Origin: an uncultured Ruminococcus sp.
Lineage (GTDB): Bacteria > Bacillota > Clostridia > Oscillospirales > Ruminococcaceae
Assembly (NCBI RefSeq): GCF_947301925.1
Contig: NZ_CAMYUE010000016.1
Span: 1-53,226 of the forward strand
Direction of reading: 5' to 3'
DNA: 53,226 nucleotides
The stretch's first letter is position 1. The number at the start of each line of letters is the position of its first letter. Below, piece after piece: positions 23,633 to 32,691 of this stretch. Under the pieces are notes generated by a model. The model worked only from the letters and a program-made list of their open reading frames with translations. It did not search any database and had not been told where the DNA came from. The translations under genes and the position numbers were made by a program.

Positions 23633-26600
23633 ATGTTCAGAAAATCAGCAAAAAGAACGGCTGCGGGCATAATGAGCCTTGCTATGATACTGGGCGCGGC
23701 AGGAATGTTCCCCGCAAAGAATGCAGCAGCTGCAGGGGCTGTCACCATAAATGAGGTATGCCCCAAGAATACCACCTATGCACTTCAGAACGGCGACGGC
23801 TACGACTGGGTAGAGCTCTACAACGGCTCGGGCAGCGCTGTTGATATCAGCGGCTGGGGCTTCTCCGACAAGGAGGACACCCCCTATCGCTTCACCTTCC
23901 CGTCAGGCACGGTATTGCAGGCAGGCGAGAGAATGGTATTCTTCTGCGACGGCACAGCAGGAGAGACCAACAGCTCCATCGCTCCCTTCGGCCTTTCCAC
24001 CAGCGGAGAGACTCTCACACTTACCGATACCTCGGGCAATATAGCTTCACAGGTGACCTTCACTGATATGGCCAAGGATACATCATACGGCCAGTATCCC
24101 GACGGAAGCGGCGAATATTATGTTCTGGGCTGTACTCCCGGTGCGGCCAATTCGGCTCCCGAGGGCTCCAACGCAGTAAGGACTCCTTCCTTCTCCGCAG
24201 AGAGCGGCTTCTATAACAGCGGCTTCTCCCTTACCTTAGACGTACCTCAGGGCACTACCGTATACTATACCACAGACGGAAGCGATCCTACGACTTCTTC
24301 AGAGAAATACACAGGCCCCATAAGCGTAAAGGACATGACCAGCGAGCCCAACAAGCTCAGCGCAAGAACTGATATCACCGCATACAGCGATATCCTTGCT
24401 CCCGCAGAGGGCGTGCTGAAGGCAGCTGTAGTCCGTGCGGCAGCTGTGGATTCTCAGGGAAGAATGAGCGACGTTATCACAAAGACATACTTCATCGGCT
24501 CCACAAACGTCGATAAGTACAAGAATATGAAGGTCGTTTCGCTCGTTACCGATCCCGACAACCTTTTCGATTACGAGAAAGGCATATATGTCCTCGGCAA
24601 GGTCTACGACCAGGGTGGCGGAGGCATGACCTTCCCAGGCATGGGCAACTGGGGCAACCCGGGACAGGGACAGCAGCAGGATCCCAATGCAGGCGCTCAG
24701 CAGGGCTGGAATATAGGCGATATAGGTCAGCAGGGCCAGCAGGGCTGGAACATGGGCGACTGGAATATGGGCGATATCAATCTTGGCGGCGCAGGCGGTC
24801 CTGTAGTTGCGGCAGATGAAGGCGGCCAGCAGCAAGGCGGCTGGGGCGGCTTCGATGTGGGCGGCGGCTTCGGCGGCGGCGGAATCGGCGGAGGCGGCGG
24901 AATGGGCGGCTTCGATATGGGCGATTTCGCATTCATGTCCCAGGCCAACTATAACCAGAAGGGCCCCGAGTGGGAGCGTCCCGCAAATATCGAGATATTC
25001 GAGAACGGCCAGAGCGTTGTATCACAGAACGTAGGCATAAGGACAAAGGGCGCTGCTTCCCGTGCATGGGCACAGAAGAGCTTCAATATATTCGCCCGCA
25101 TGGATTACGGCAAGGGCGATGTGGAGTACGACCTCTTTGAGGGCAAGTCCACAAAGGAAAAGAACGGCAAGGTCATCGACAAGTTTGACGGCTTCACCAT
25201 CAGAAACGGCGGAAACGACAATATGGCAGGCTTCTTCCGTGATTCAGTGAACCAGTCCCTCGTTGCCGACAGAGATATGGCTACTCAGGCCACAAGCGAG
25301 TGCATACTCTTCATCGACGGCGAGTTCTGGGGCATCTATCAGCTCATGGAGAAGTACAACTCCGATTACTTCAAGTCACATTACGGCATCAAGAAGAATG
25401 ACGTAGCATACATAAAGAACGGCTCTCTCGAGGACGGCAACGATCAGGACGCAAGCGACTGGAACAACCTCCTCAACGAGATCTCAAGAGCAGATATGAC
25501 CAGCGACGCCGCATATCAGCAGATCTGCGAGAAGCTTGACATACAGAGCTTCATCGACTACTTCGCAGCTCAGATCTACTGGGGCAACCACGACTGGCCG
25601 AGCAACAACAATGCCGCATGGCGTGCAAATACAGTAGATCCCGAGAATCCCTACGCAGACGGCAAGTGGCGTATGGTACTGTTTGATACAGAGTACAGCG
25701 CAAGCCTTGCAGACAAGATCAATGAAGTAGGCCCCACATACAACAGCTTCAGCCAGTTCGGCGGAGGCGGCGGAGGAATGGGCATGGGCTTCGGCATGGG
25801 CGGAGGCGGCCTCAGCGGCGCATTCTCCAACCTCATGAAGAACGCAGAGTTCAAGAAGCAGTTCGAGCTCACATTCATGGATCTGGCAAACTATAACTTC
25901 GATCCTCAGAAGACATCTGCCGCAATAAACTACTATAAGGGCTTCAAGCAGCAGATACTTGATACATACGAGCGCTTCCCCTCATCAAAGCACACTCACA
26001 ATGCCCAGACCTTTGAGGAGGACTATCAGCTCCTCGATACCTTCTACAAGAGCAGATTCAGCAATATCACAGGCATGATGAAGAGCTATATGTCACTTAC
26101 GGGCGACCTTGCAACAGTAAGCGTAAGCAACGACGGCAGCAAGGGCTCCATAAAGTTCAATACACTGAAGCTTGACGACGCACTCAGCACATGGAGCGGA
26201 AAGTACTACACCGACTATCCCGTTACCGTAAAGGCTGAGGCCAAGGAAGGCTACAGCTTCGATCACTGGGAGGTATCAGGCGCAACAGTAGCCGATACAT
26301 CATCTCCCGAGATCACAGTTCCCGTAAGCAACGGCGTCAGCATAAAGGCAGTATACGCAGCAGGCAGCGTTCAGCCCCCTGTAACTACAACTACCACAAC
26401 GACTACAACACCGCCTGTTGTGACTACCACAACAACTACTGTCACCGCTCCCATTGGTGAGCTTACCCTCGGCGATACCAACTGTGACGGCAAGGTAGAG
26501 CTGGCAGACGCTCTGCTCATAATGCAGGCTCTCGCTAACCCCAACAAGTACGGTACAAAGGGTACGGCAGACAAGCATATGACAGATCAGGGCTCAAAGA

Positions 26601-26695
26601 ACGGCGACGTTGACAAGAACACAGTAGGTCTTACCTCCAACGACGCACTGAAGATCCAGGAATATCTCCTTGGAAAGATCACCTCACTTAATTAA
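23633..26695 (+). CDS. Dockerin-bearing CotH-family protein
   Basis: A 1020-residue secreted protein. Signal peptide at residues 1-34. A lamin-tail-like domain (~36-150, with WVELYNGSGSAVDISGWGF), then a chitobiase-C-like domain (VYYTTDGSDPTTSSEKYTG). The CotH kinase-like domain runs from ~297 to 790, including YFAAQIYWGNHDWPSNNN and WRMVLFDTEYSA. Two Gly-rich inserts interrupt it (~327-435 and ~705-725). An InlB-repeat-like domain (FDHWEVSG) and a Thr-rich linker follow. Residues ~942-1020 form a type I dockerin with two Ca-binding loops (GDTNCDGKVELADALL and NGDVDKNTVGLTSNDALK). The dockerin implies docking to a cellulosome-type scaffoldin. ATG at 23633 follows GGAGG. Confidence 0.92.
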   Translation: MFRKSAKRTAAGIMSLAMILGAAGMFPAKNAAAAGAVTINEVCPKNTTYALQNGDGYDWVELYNGSGSAVDISGWGFSDKEDTPYRFTFPSGTVLQAGERMVFFCDGTAGETNSSIAPFGLSTSGETLTLTDTSGNIASQVTFTDMAKDTSYGQYPDGSGEYYVLGCTPGAANSAPEGSNAVRTPSFSAESGFYNSGFSLTLDVPQGTTVYYTTDGSDPTTSSEKYTGPISVKDMTSEPNKLSARTDITAYSDILAPAEGVLKAAVVRAAAVDSQGRMSDVITKTYFIGSTNVDKYKNMKVVSLVTDPDNLFDYEKGIYVLGKVYDQGGGGMTFPGMGNWGNPGQGQQQDPNAGAQQGWNIGDIGQQGQQGWNMGDWNMGDINLGGAGGPVVAADEGGQQQGGWGGFDVGGGFGGGGIGGGGGMGGFDMGDFAFMSQANYNQKGPEWERPANIEIFENGQSVVSQNVGIRTKGAASRAWAQKSFNIFARMDYGKGDVEYDLFEGKSTKEKNGKVIDKFDGFTIRNGGNDNMAGFFRDSVNQSLVADRDMATQATSECILFIDGEFWGIYQLMEKYNSDYFKSHYGIKKNDVAYIKNGSLEDGNDQDASDWNNLLNEISRADMTSDAAYQQICEKLDIQSFIDYFAAQIYWGNHDWPSNNNAAWRANTVDPENPYADGKWRMVLFDTEYSASLADKINEVGPTYNSFSQFGGGGGGMGMGFGMGGGGLSGAFSNLMKNAEFKKQFELTFMDLANYNFDPQKTSAAINYYKGFKQQILDTYERFPSSKHTHNAQTFEEDYQLLDTFYKSRFSNITGMMKSYMSLTGDLATVSVSNDGSKGSIKFNTLKLDDALSTWSGKYYTDYPVTVKAEAKEGYSFDHWEVSGATVADTSSPEITVPVSNGVSIKAVYAAGSVQPPVTTTTTTTTTPPVVTTTTTTVTAPIGELTLGDTNCDGKVELADALLIMQALANPNKYGTKGTADKHMTDQGSKNGDVDKNTVGLTSNDALKIQEYLLGKITSLN

Positions 26696-26700
26696 TTACA

Positions 26701-26736
26701 GAAAAGGGCTGCACCTGTGGGTGCAGCCCTTTTCAA
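26701..26736. terminator. Bidirectional terminator between CotH and response regulator genes
   Basis: GAAAAGGGCTGCACC (26701-26715) pairs with GGTGCAGCCCTTTTC (26720-26734) and ends in a T-rich run on either strand. It separates two convergent genes. Confidence 0.9.
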
Positions 26737-26743
26737 TACCTGT

Positions 26744-27370
26744 TCAGCCCCTGACCTCGGTGTAGTAATACACTGCCAGCTGAGTCCTGTCGCGGAGCAT
26801 CAGCTTGTCAAGGAGGTTGCTTATGTAGTTGCGGACGGTGCCCTCGCCAAGGAAGAGCTGAGCGGCTATCTCCTTGTTGCTCAGTCCCTTTGCCACCAGC
26901 TCCATGATCTCCCTCTCCTTGTCGCTTATGCCGTGAGAGGCGAAATCGAAGGACTCCTTCGGCTTCATTATCTCGGGTATCCTTGTGATTATCTGGTCGC
27001 CGAAAACGCTCTGTCCGCCCATGACGGCTTCGAGGGCGGGGACGATACCGTCGAAATCCTGCTTCAGTATATAGCCCTTGGCTCCCATGCCCAGGGCTTT
27101 TATTATGTACTCGTCGTCGGAGAATGTGGTGAGGTAGAGTATCCTTGCCTCGGGCTGCTCCTTCAGTATGACCTCGCCTGCCTCTATGCCCGTCATGCCC
27201 TCCATGCGGATATCCATGAGGATAACGTCGGGCTTATGGGTGCGTGAGAGCTCTATGGCTTCCTTTCCGCTGGAGCCCATGGCGGCAACGGTGACCTTGC
27301 CTGTGCTTTCAAGAATGGTTTTCAGTGACAGAGCCACAAGCCTGTCGTCGTCTATTACTATAATGTTCAT
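26744..27370 (-). CDS. NarL/LuxR-family response regulator
   Basis: A 208-residue two-domain response regulator. The receiver has the acidic pocket IDDDR (residues 7-9), the phosphorylation site Asp53 in VILMDIRMEG, the Thr of YLTTFSD and the Lys of GYILKQD. The output domain at ~146-205 is a LuxR-type helix-turn-helix: ISDKEREIMELVAKGLSNKEIAAQLFLGEGTVRNYISNLLDKL. It lies ten bases after the histidine-kinase gene in the same operon. The paired inverted repeats upstream of the divergent ABC operon are its most likely targets. Confidence 0.95.
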   Translation of the reverse strand: MNIIVIDDDRLVALSLKTILESTGKVTVAAMGSSGKEAIELSRTHKPDVILMDIRMEGMTGIEAGEVILKEQPEARILYLTTFSDDEYIIKALGMGAKGYILKQDFDGIVPALEAVMGGQSVFGDQIITRIPEIMKPKESFDFASHGISDKEREIMELVAKGLSNKEIAAQLFLGEGTVRNYISNLLDKLMLRDRTQLAVYYYTEVRG

Positions 27371-27380
27371 AAGTTCACCT

Positions 27381-28445
27381 TCATCTTTCTTTTGGTACGG
27401 ACATGAATATCCTGAAGCCCTCGGGGGAGGGGGTAAAGCTTATCCTGCCGCCCAGTGCGGCAGCGCGGTCCCGCATATTCTTCAGGCCTATGCCGCTCTC
27501 CCTTATCTCTGAGCAGCTGCCGTTGTCCTCCAGCATGAGCTGATAGAAGGCAGGGTGCTCGCGGACTATAATGCTGATACTGTCGCCTTTGGAGTGCTTC
27601 ACCGCGTTGGAGAGTCCCTCCTTTATGACGCCTATGAGGCAGAGTTTTACATTGCCCGGCATATTTTCGCTGACGTCGCAGTCAAGGGAGACGGTGAATC
27701 TGCTGTCCACAGTGCTTATGCACTCCTCAACCACTTTCCGGAAGTCTATGGAGTCGTCGTGGAGGTCGTGAACGCTCTCGCGGATGCTGGTCATGGCGCT
27801 GTCCAGCGTATCGCGGAGACTTTCCAGCGGCTCGCGGAGCTGTTCGTCCTTGTTTATGATGATGAGCGCTCCCGACTGCAAAAGCGAGCGGGTCAGCATA
27901 TGTCCCACATTGTCGTGTATCTCGCGGGCGATACGGTTGCGCTCCTTCATGGTGGCCAGGTGTATCTCGTTGTCCTGAGCCTGTGCGAGGCGGATATTCT
28001 GCTCGGCAAGCTGCTGATTCTTGCCTGCCACCTCGTCGCGGAGGTCGGTGAGCTTGATTACGGTCTTTTCAAGGCCTGATATCCTGATATATATTATTAC
28101 CGCCACAGCAAAGGCGGCGAGGGTTATCATTATCTGACCTGCACGGAGACTGTCCGCCCTAGTGAGGAACAGTGCGCAGGGAGCGGCCAGCCACCACTTT
28201 TTCTCCCACAGTGCGTCGTAGAAGATAAGGGGCATAATGCAGAATGCGGTGGGTATCATGCCGCAGGCGGCAGAGGCGCAGACTATGAGCACAGCGGCGG
28301 CAGCGGTGCCTGTGAGGAGCTGTACAGCCGTTGAGGCTGCCACGGCCGCAACCGCTATGACCACGGGCTCGGTAAAGCTGTCGGACATGATGAGGCTCAT
28401 GATACATATAAGAAGAATGGCTATCTTGTCTATAAGTCTGTTCAA
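27381..28445 (-). CDS. NarX/DesK-type sensor histidine kinase
   Basis: A 354-residue membrane kinase. About five or six hydrophobic helices occupy residues 5-125, without a clear extracellular sensor domain, as in intramembrane-sensing kinases. A coiled-coil linker follows (VIKLTDLRDEVAGKNQQLAEQ). The HisKA_3 dimerisation helix has phospho-His177 in NRIAREIHDNVGHMLTRS. The ATPase domain shows the N box (KEGLSNAVKHSKG) and G box (SGIGLKNMRDRAAALGG). TTG at 28445 is taken as start because GGGAGG is seven bases upstream; longer versions would run through the 16-bp inverted repeat. It pairs with the following regulator. Confidence 0.9.
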   Translation of the reverse strand: MNRLIDKIAILLICIMSLIMSDSFTEPVVIAVAAVAASTAVQLLTGTAAAAVLIVCASAACGMIPTAFCIMPLIFYDALWEKKWWLAAPCALFLTRADSLRAGQIMITLAAFAVAVIIYIRISGLEKTVIKLTDLRDEVAGKNQQLAEQNIRLAQAQDNEIHLATMKERNRIAREIHDNVGHMLTRSLLQSGALIIINKDEQLREPLESLRDTLDSAMTSIRESVHDLHDDSIDFRKVVEECISTVDSRFTVSLDCDVSENMPGNVKLCLIGVIKEGLSNAVKHSKGDSISIIVREHPAFYQLMLEDNGSCSEIRESGIGLKNMRDRAAALGGRISFTPSPEGFRIFMSVPKER

Positions 28446-28475
28446 CAGAGCACCTCCCGTGAGCGAATGTTTTTC

Positions 28476-28510
28476 ATTTTCAGGGACGGCCATTGGCCGT
28501 CCCTGAAAAT
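28476..28510. promoter_or_regulatory. 16-bp perfect inverted repeat upstream of the kinase gene
   Basis: ATTTTCAGGGACGGCC (28476-28491) and GGCCGTCCCTGAAAAT (28495-28510) are perfect complements around a three-base loop. No T run follows on either strand, so an ordinary terminator is unlikely. It lies ~30 bases upstream of the kinase start and could be an operator or a leader hairpin controlling translation. Confidence 0.65.
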
Positions 28511-28559
28511 ACAAATGATGATTTACTTTATTATATCATGGCATGAGGGGATTTGCAAG

Positions 28560-28593
28560 TGACATTTGCAAGCCGGAAATGTGACAAATGTCA
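28560..28593. promoter_or_regulatory. Candidate response-regulator operators upstream of the ABC operon
   Basis: TGACATTTG (28560-28568) and CAAATGTCA (28585-28593) form an inverted pair, and the right half alone is the palindrome TGACA-AA-TGTCA (28582-28593). They sit about 50-90 bases upstream of a promoter with a good -10 but a poor -35, the usual position for an activator. Confidence 0.6.
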
Positions 28594-28616
28594 TATGCGA
28601 AACTGACCACAGACAC

Positions 28617-28645
28617 TACAAAAGCTGCTTGCGATACGGTATAAT
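28617..28645 (+). promoter_or_regulatory. Promoter of the ABC operon with weak -35
   Basis: TATAAT (28640-28645) is perfect, but the -35 position reads TACAAA (28617-28622). A strong -10 with a poor -35 next to upstream dyads suggests activation by the adjacent two-component system. Confidence 0.6.
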
Positions 28646-28679
28646 AATGACAGTGAAACACACAAAGGAGGATAACGAC

Positions 28680-29630
28680 ATGGAAAAAACAGTTGTCAGC
28701 ATCAAGGAACTGGTCAAGCGCTACGGCGATCTTATCGCGCTGGATCACTTCTCACTGGATATATACGAGGGAGAGGTCTTCGGACTTCTCGGCCCCAACG
28801 GCTCGGGCAAGACCACTACCATAAACTGCCTGCTCTCTCTCCTTGCTTTTGACAAGGGCGATATCGAGATCTTCGGCAAGAAGATGACTCCCGTCAGCTA
28901 CGATATCAAAAAGGAGATAGGCGTCATCATGCAGAACGTGGCGGTTTTCGACGAGCTCACCGTATACGAGAATATCGACTACTTCTGCGGTCTGTACATC
29001 ACCGACAAGAACAAGCGCAGCCAGTACGTCGAGGAGGCCATAAAGTTCGTGGGACTGGAGGACTTCCGCAAATTCTATCCCAAGAAGCTCTCGGGCGGTC
29101 TTCTCCGCAGACTCAACATCGCCTGCGGCATAGCTCACAAGCCGAAGCTCATAATCCTCGACGAGCCCACCGTGGCAGTTGATCCCCAGAGCCGCAACCG
29201 CATACTTGAGGGCATACAGGAGCTCAACAGGAACGGCGCCACCGTCATCTATACCTCCCACTATATGGAGGAGGTGGAGCAGATCTGCACCCGTATCGCT
29301 ATCATGGACAAGGGCAAGAAGGTTGCTGAGGGCACCAAGGACGAACTGAAGCGCATGATAAAGAATACCGAGACCATCACTATCGAGATACTGGAGCTCC
29401 CCGACAGGATAAAGGCGGAGATATCGTCGCTGCCCCATATATATGACGCTCAGTACGCCGAGGGCAGGCTAACGGTGAGCTGCTCTGGCGGAAAGCACAA
29501 CCTTATCAGAGTGCTTGACGTTTTACAGAAGAACGAGCTCAGCTTCGGACGTGTATATACGGAGCTCCCCACTCTCAACGACGTGTTCCTTGAGATAACG
29601 GGCAAGGCTCTCAGAGACAAGGAGGAATGA
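28680..29630 (+). CDS. ABC-2 type exporter, ATP-binding subunit
   Basis: A 316-residue ATPase of the DrrA/CcmA-like exporter class. Walker A is GPNGSGKTT (~residues 38-46), the Q-loop IMQNVAVFDE, the signature LSGGLLRRLNIA (C-loop, slightly unusual as LSGGL rather than LSGGQ), Walker B LIILDEPTVAVDP and the switch His in TSHYMEE. The last ~80 residues are the C-terminal domain common in this class. The ATG at 28680 follows AAAGGAGG. The two permease genes follow with overlaps. Class members export drugs, peptides or lipids; the cargo is not known here. Confidence 0.95.
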   Translation: MEKTVVSIKELVKRYGDLIALDHFSLDIYEGEVFGLLGPNGSGKTTTINCLLSLLAFDKGDIEIFGKKMTPVSYDIKKEIGVIMQNVAVFDELTVYENIDYFCGLYITDKNKRSQYVEEAIKFVGLEDFRKFYPKKLSGGLLRRLNIACGIAHKPKLIILDEPTVAVDPQSRNRILEGIQELNRNGATVIYTSHYMEEVEQICTRIAIMDKGKKVAEGTKDELKRMIKNTETITIEILELPDRIKAEISSLPHIYDAQYAEGRLTVSCSGGKHNLIRVLDVLQKNELSFGRVYTELPTLNDVFLEITGKALRDKEE

Positions 29631-29632
29631 CA

Positions 29633-30766
29633 ATGTTCCTGCACATACTTAAATACGAGCTGAAAAACGGTCTCCGCACAAAGGACCTGATAATATGGCT
29701 CATACTTTTCCCCATAGGTCTGGGCATATGTTTCAAGGTGGCCTTCGGCGGGATATACGACAAGACGGAGAAGTTCAGCACTATCCCCGTAGCTGTGGTG
29801 GAGGAAAGCGATAACGCCGCTTTCAGGCAGGTGCTGGACAATATAACATCTGCCGACGACCCTTTCCTGAAGGTCACCTACGCCGACAGGGCGGCTGCCG
29901 AAAAGCTCCTTGACGAAGGGGAAGTGGAGGGAATAATCTTCTCAGGCGATAAGCTGAGTCTTACCGTAAAGGAAAAGGGACTTCCCGAGACCATGCTGAA
30001 ATCCTTTGTGGAGCAGTACACCGTAAAGGAAAAGATAGTGACGGACGCCATAAGCACCTCTCCCGAAAAGGCGCAGGAGGTTATAACCGCACTTACTGAG
30101 AATACAGCCTCCTCATGCAAAGAGATCCCCCTTACTCAGGGCAATCCCGATGTGTATATACAGTATTTCTACAATCTTATCGCCATGGTGGCCATGTTCG
30201 GCTGCAATACGGGAATGCACATAACGATACAGAATCAGGCAAACCTCTCCGCTCTGGGGGCAAGGAACAACTGCTCTCCCGCACATAAATCCGTAAGCAT
30301 ACTGGCAGGTCTTGCAGGCAGCTTCATAATGGAGACCTTCTGCATGATATTATGCGTATCCTTCCTGGCATTCGTGCTGAAGGTTGACTTCGGAGAGAGA
30401 CTGTGGCTGGTATATCCCGCAGCAATAATGGGCGGTATGCTGGGCGTGTCCTTCGGCTTCTTTGTAGGCTCTCTTACCCGCGTGGGAGAAAAGGCAAAGG
30501 TGGCATTGATGACCGCTGTGTCCATGCTGATGTGCTTCTGCAGCGGTCTTATGCTGGCAAACATGAAGGCAATAATCGAAGACAAGCTTCCCTGGTTCAA
30601 CAGAATAAACCCTGCCGCAGTCATTTCGGACAGCTTCTACTGCCTCAACATAGACGAGGGCTATGAACGCTTCATATCAAAGCTGCTTACAATGGCAGCA
30701 ATAACGGCAGTATTCGTGTTCCTCGGCTTTATATCTTCAAGGAGGAAGAAATATGCAAGTATTTAA
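29633..30766 (+). CDS. ABC-2 type exporter permease, first subunit
   Basis: A 377-residue permease. One membrane helix lies near residues 19-37 (LIIWLILFPIGLGICFKVAF). An extracytoplasmic domain of about 140 residues follows (AVVEESDNAAFRQVLDN..), then five to six helices in the C-terminal half. This is the standard ABC-2 layout. ATG at 29633 is taken, since AAGGAGG is seven bases upstream; the ATG at 29627 overlaps the ATPase stop but touches that site. The stop overlaps the start of the second permease. Two full-length permeases probably form a heterodimer with the ATPase. Confidence 0.9.
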   Translation: MFLHILKYELKNGLRTKDLIIWLILFPIGLGICFKVAFGGIYDKTEKFSTIPVAVVEESDNAAFRQVLDNITSADDPFLKVTYADRAAAEKLLDEGEVEGIIFSGDKLSLTVKEKGLPETMLKSFVEQYTVKEKIVTDAISTSPEKAQEVITALTENTASSCKEIPLTQGNPDVYIQYFYNLIAMVAMFGCNTGMHITIQNQANLSALGARNNCSPAHKSVSILAGLAGSFIMETFCMILCVSFLAFVLKVDFGERLWLVYPAAIMGGMLGVSFGFFVGSLTRVGEKAKVALMTAVSMLMCFCSGLMLANMKAIIEDKLPWFNRINPAAVISDSFYCLNIDEGYERFISKLLTMAAITAVFVFLGFISSRRKKYASI

Positions 30767-31940
30767 GGCAATGCTCAAGGTAATGAGAAAGCGGTTCCCC
30801 TCCGCTCTGGTATATATCATCGTATTCATCACGGTGTCGGTAATGGTGACAAAGGCCTCCACCAAGGACAATAAATTCGAGGCTTCAACCCTTGACATAT
30901 GCGTGTTTGACGAGGACGATACTCCCGAGAGCCGCGCCCTTGTGGAGTTCCTTGGCAAAAGCAATGATATAGCTGAAATAAAAAATGACAGGAAGGCCAT
31001 TACCGACGCTCTCTACTACAAGCGGATAAACTATGCCCTTGTCATCAACGGCGGCTATGCCGAAAAGCTGAAGGCAGGGGAGACCGCAGACCTCTTCGGC
31101 AGCTATCACCTCGATGAGAGCTTTTCGACGGTATATATAAGCCAGTTCCTTGACGAGTATGTCAGCTCCGTAAACGCCTACCTCACCATGGGCAGGTCTG
31201 CGGACGAGGCTATTGCCGCCACAGAGGAGGCTCTCTCTCAGGAGACACAGGTGGATATGCTGAGAGTTGACAAGGCAGGCAATTCGCACTTCAGCGTTGA
31301 TTTCTCGGGCTACTTCAGATATATGCCGTATATACTCATATCGGTGATACTCAGCGTGGTATGTCTGGCTCTCATCACCATGAACAAGAAGGATATACGC
31401 TACCGCACCAACTGCTCTGCGCTGAAGAACTCCTCATACACATTCCAGATGTTCTTCGGGAGCTTCCTGTTCGTGTTCTGCATATGGCTGATACTCATTA
31501 TCATAGGCGCGTTCCTCAACGAGGAGATGTACACAGGCAGGGCATGGCTTGCAGTGCTCAACAGCTTTATATTCTCCATGGTCATTGCAGCTCTGGCTGT
31601 GCTTATTTCCAGCTTTGAGCCCAAGGACAACATTATGAGCCTCATAACACAGATAACGGGACTCGGTATGAGCTTCTTCTGCGGAGTGTTCATACCCATG
31701 GAGATGCTCAGCAGCGGAGTGAAGTCCTTTGCGAGGTTCCTCCCTGCATACTGGTATGTAAGAGCCAATGACATGATAGCCGAGATAGAGCCCTACAGCC
31801 TGAACGACGTGCTCCAGTGCTATCTGATCCAGCTGTTGTTTGCCGCAGCGCTTATCTTCGTGACACTGCTGGTACGCAGACTGAGATACAGCAGCGCATC
31901 CATAGGCTCAGCCGTAAAGAAGGCAGCTGCAAACAGCTGA
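30753..31940 (+). CDS. ABC-2 type exporter permease, second subunit
   Basis: A 395-residue permease with the same architecture as its neighbour: helix at ~16-33 (FPSALVYIIVFITVSVMVT), an outer domain from ~48 to 185 with DICVFDEDDTPESRALVEFLG, then about six helices from YMPYILISVILSVVCLAL onward. AAGGAGGAAG precedes the ATG, inside the end of the first permease gene (14-base overlap), so the two are translationally coupled. It ends 35 bases before a terminator shared with the convergent 13-gene operon. Confidence 0.9.
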   Translation: MQVFKAMLKVMRKRFPSALVYIIVFITVSVMVTKASTKDNKFEASTLDICVFDEDDTPESRALVEFLGKSNDIAEIKNDRKAITDALYYKRINYALVINGGYAEKLKAGETADLFGSYHLDESFSTVYISQFLDEYVSSVNAYLTMGRSADEAIAATEEALSQETQVDMLRVDKAGNSHFSVDFSGYFRYMPYILISVILSVVCLALITMNKKDIRYRTNCSALKNSSYTFQMFFGSFLFVFCIWLILIIIGAFLNEEMYTGRAWLAVLNSFIFSMVIAALAVLISSFEPKDNIMSLITQITGLGMSFFCGVFIPMEMLSSGVKSFARFLPAYWYVRANDMIAEIEPYSLNDVLQCYLIQLLFAAALIFVTLLVRRLRYSSASIGSAVKKAAANS

Positions 31941-31968
31941 TAAACACAATTTACCATGATATAGATAT

Positions 31969-31996
31969 AAAAAAGGCGCACACTGTGCGCCTTTTT
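31969..31996. terminator. Bidirectional terminator between exporter and acyl-pathway operons
   Basis: GGCGCA (31975-31980) pairs with TGCGCC (31986-31991), with A and T runs on the two sides. It serves both the plus-strand exporter operon and the minus-strand operon, whose last stop codon overlaps it. Confidence 0.9.
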
Positions 31997-32690
31997 ATAT
32001 GCCAAGCTTTTCCTTTATTATGCCGCAGATCTCTTCCTTGTGCTGCTGATAGTAGAAGTGTCCTCCCGTAAAGGGATATACCCCGCAGCTGCCGCCGGTG
32101 AACCTGCTCCAGCTGCTCATGTCCACATCCTGCATCAGTACGTCCTCTGTGCCGTAGAACACGGTGATATCGCAGCCGAATTTCACGTCCTCGGGAGAAG
32201 CGCTGTAGCGCTCCGCCATGCGTACATCGGTGCAGAGAATGCGGTTGAGCATACGCATGAGCTCCTCGTCGGGTACGGGAGCATTGGAGGAAAGGGAATT
32301 TGCGGAGAAGTAGGAAACTATCTCCTCATCGGAGGCGTTCTCCACGTTCTCGAAGCAGTGTACGTCCTCGTCGGGAGGGTTCTTTCCCGAGAGGAAAACG
32401 TGCTCAGGCATAGCCAGCCCCTTTTCCCTTGCCTGCCTTACCAGCTCGGTGGCAAGCACCGTGCCCATGCTGTGTCCGAACAGGGCGTATTCGCCGCTGA
32501 GAAGCTCAGAATGCTTCTCTATGAGGTCTGAAACGCAGTCGGGAACAGTATCCAGGAGAGGTTCCGAGGACCGCGTAAAGCGTCCCGAGAGCTCCATAGG
32601 CACTACATTCAGCTCCTTCGGAAGAAATCTCTTGAAGGAGCTGTAGCTTTTTGCAGAGCCGCCTGCATGGGGAAGAAAGAACAGTACCAT
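31995..32690 (-). CDS. Type II thioesterase (GrsT/TEII-like)
   Basis: A 231-residue alpha/beta-hydrolase of the external thioesterase type that edits stalled carrier proteins in polyketide and peptide assembly lines. Features are LFFLPHAGGSAKSY near the N-terminus, nucleophile Ser74 in the elbow FGHSMG, a likely Asp in VFYGTEDVLMQDVD, and catalytic His211 in FTGGHFYY. Family members are usually about 230-260 residues, so it is full length. It is the last gene of the 13-gene operon and starts one base after the upstream carrier-protein gene, with GAGG inside that gene. It is strong evidence that the operon makes a carrier-bound product. Confidence 0.92.
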   Translation of the reverse strand: MVLFFLPHAGGSAKSYSSFKRFLPKELNVVPMELSGRFTRSSEPLLDTVPDCVSDLIEKHSELLSGEYALFGHSMGTVLATELVRQAREKGLAMPEHVFLSGKNPPDEDVHCFENVENASDEEIVSYFSANSLSSNAPVPDEELMRMLNRILCTDVRMAERYSASPEDVKFGCDITVFYGTEDVLMQDVDMSSWSRFTGGSCGVYPFTGGHFYYQQHKEEICGIIKEKLGI

Positions 32691-32691
32691 A

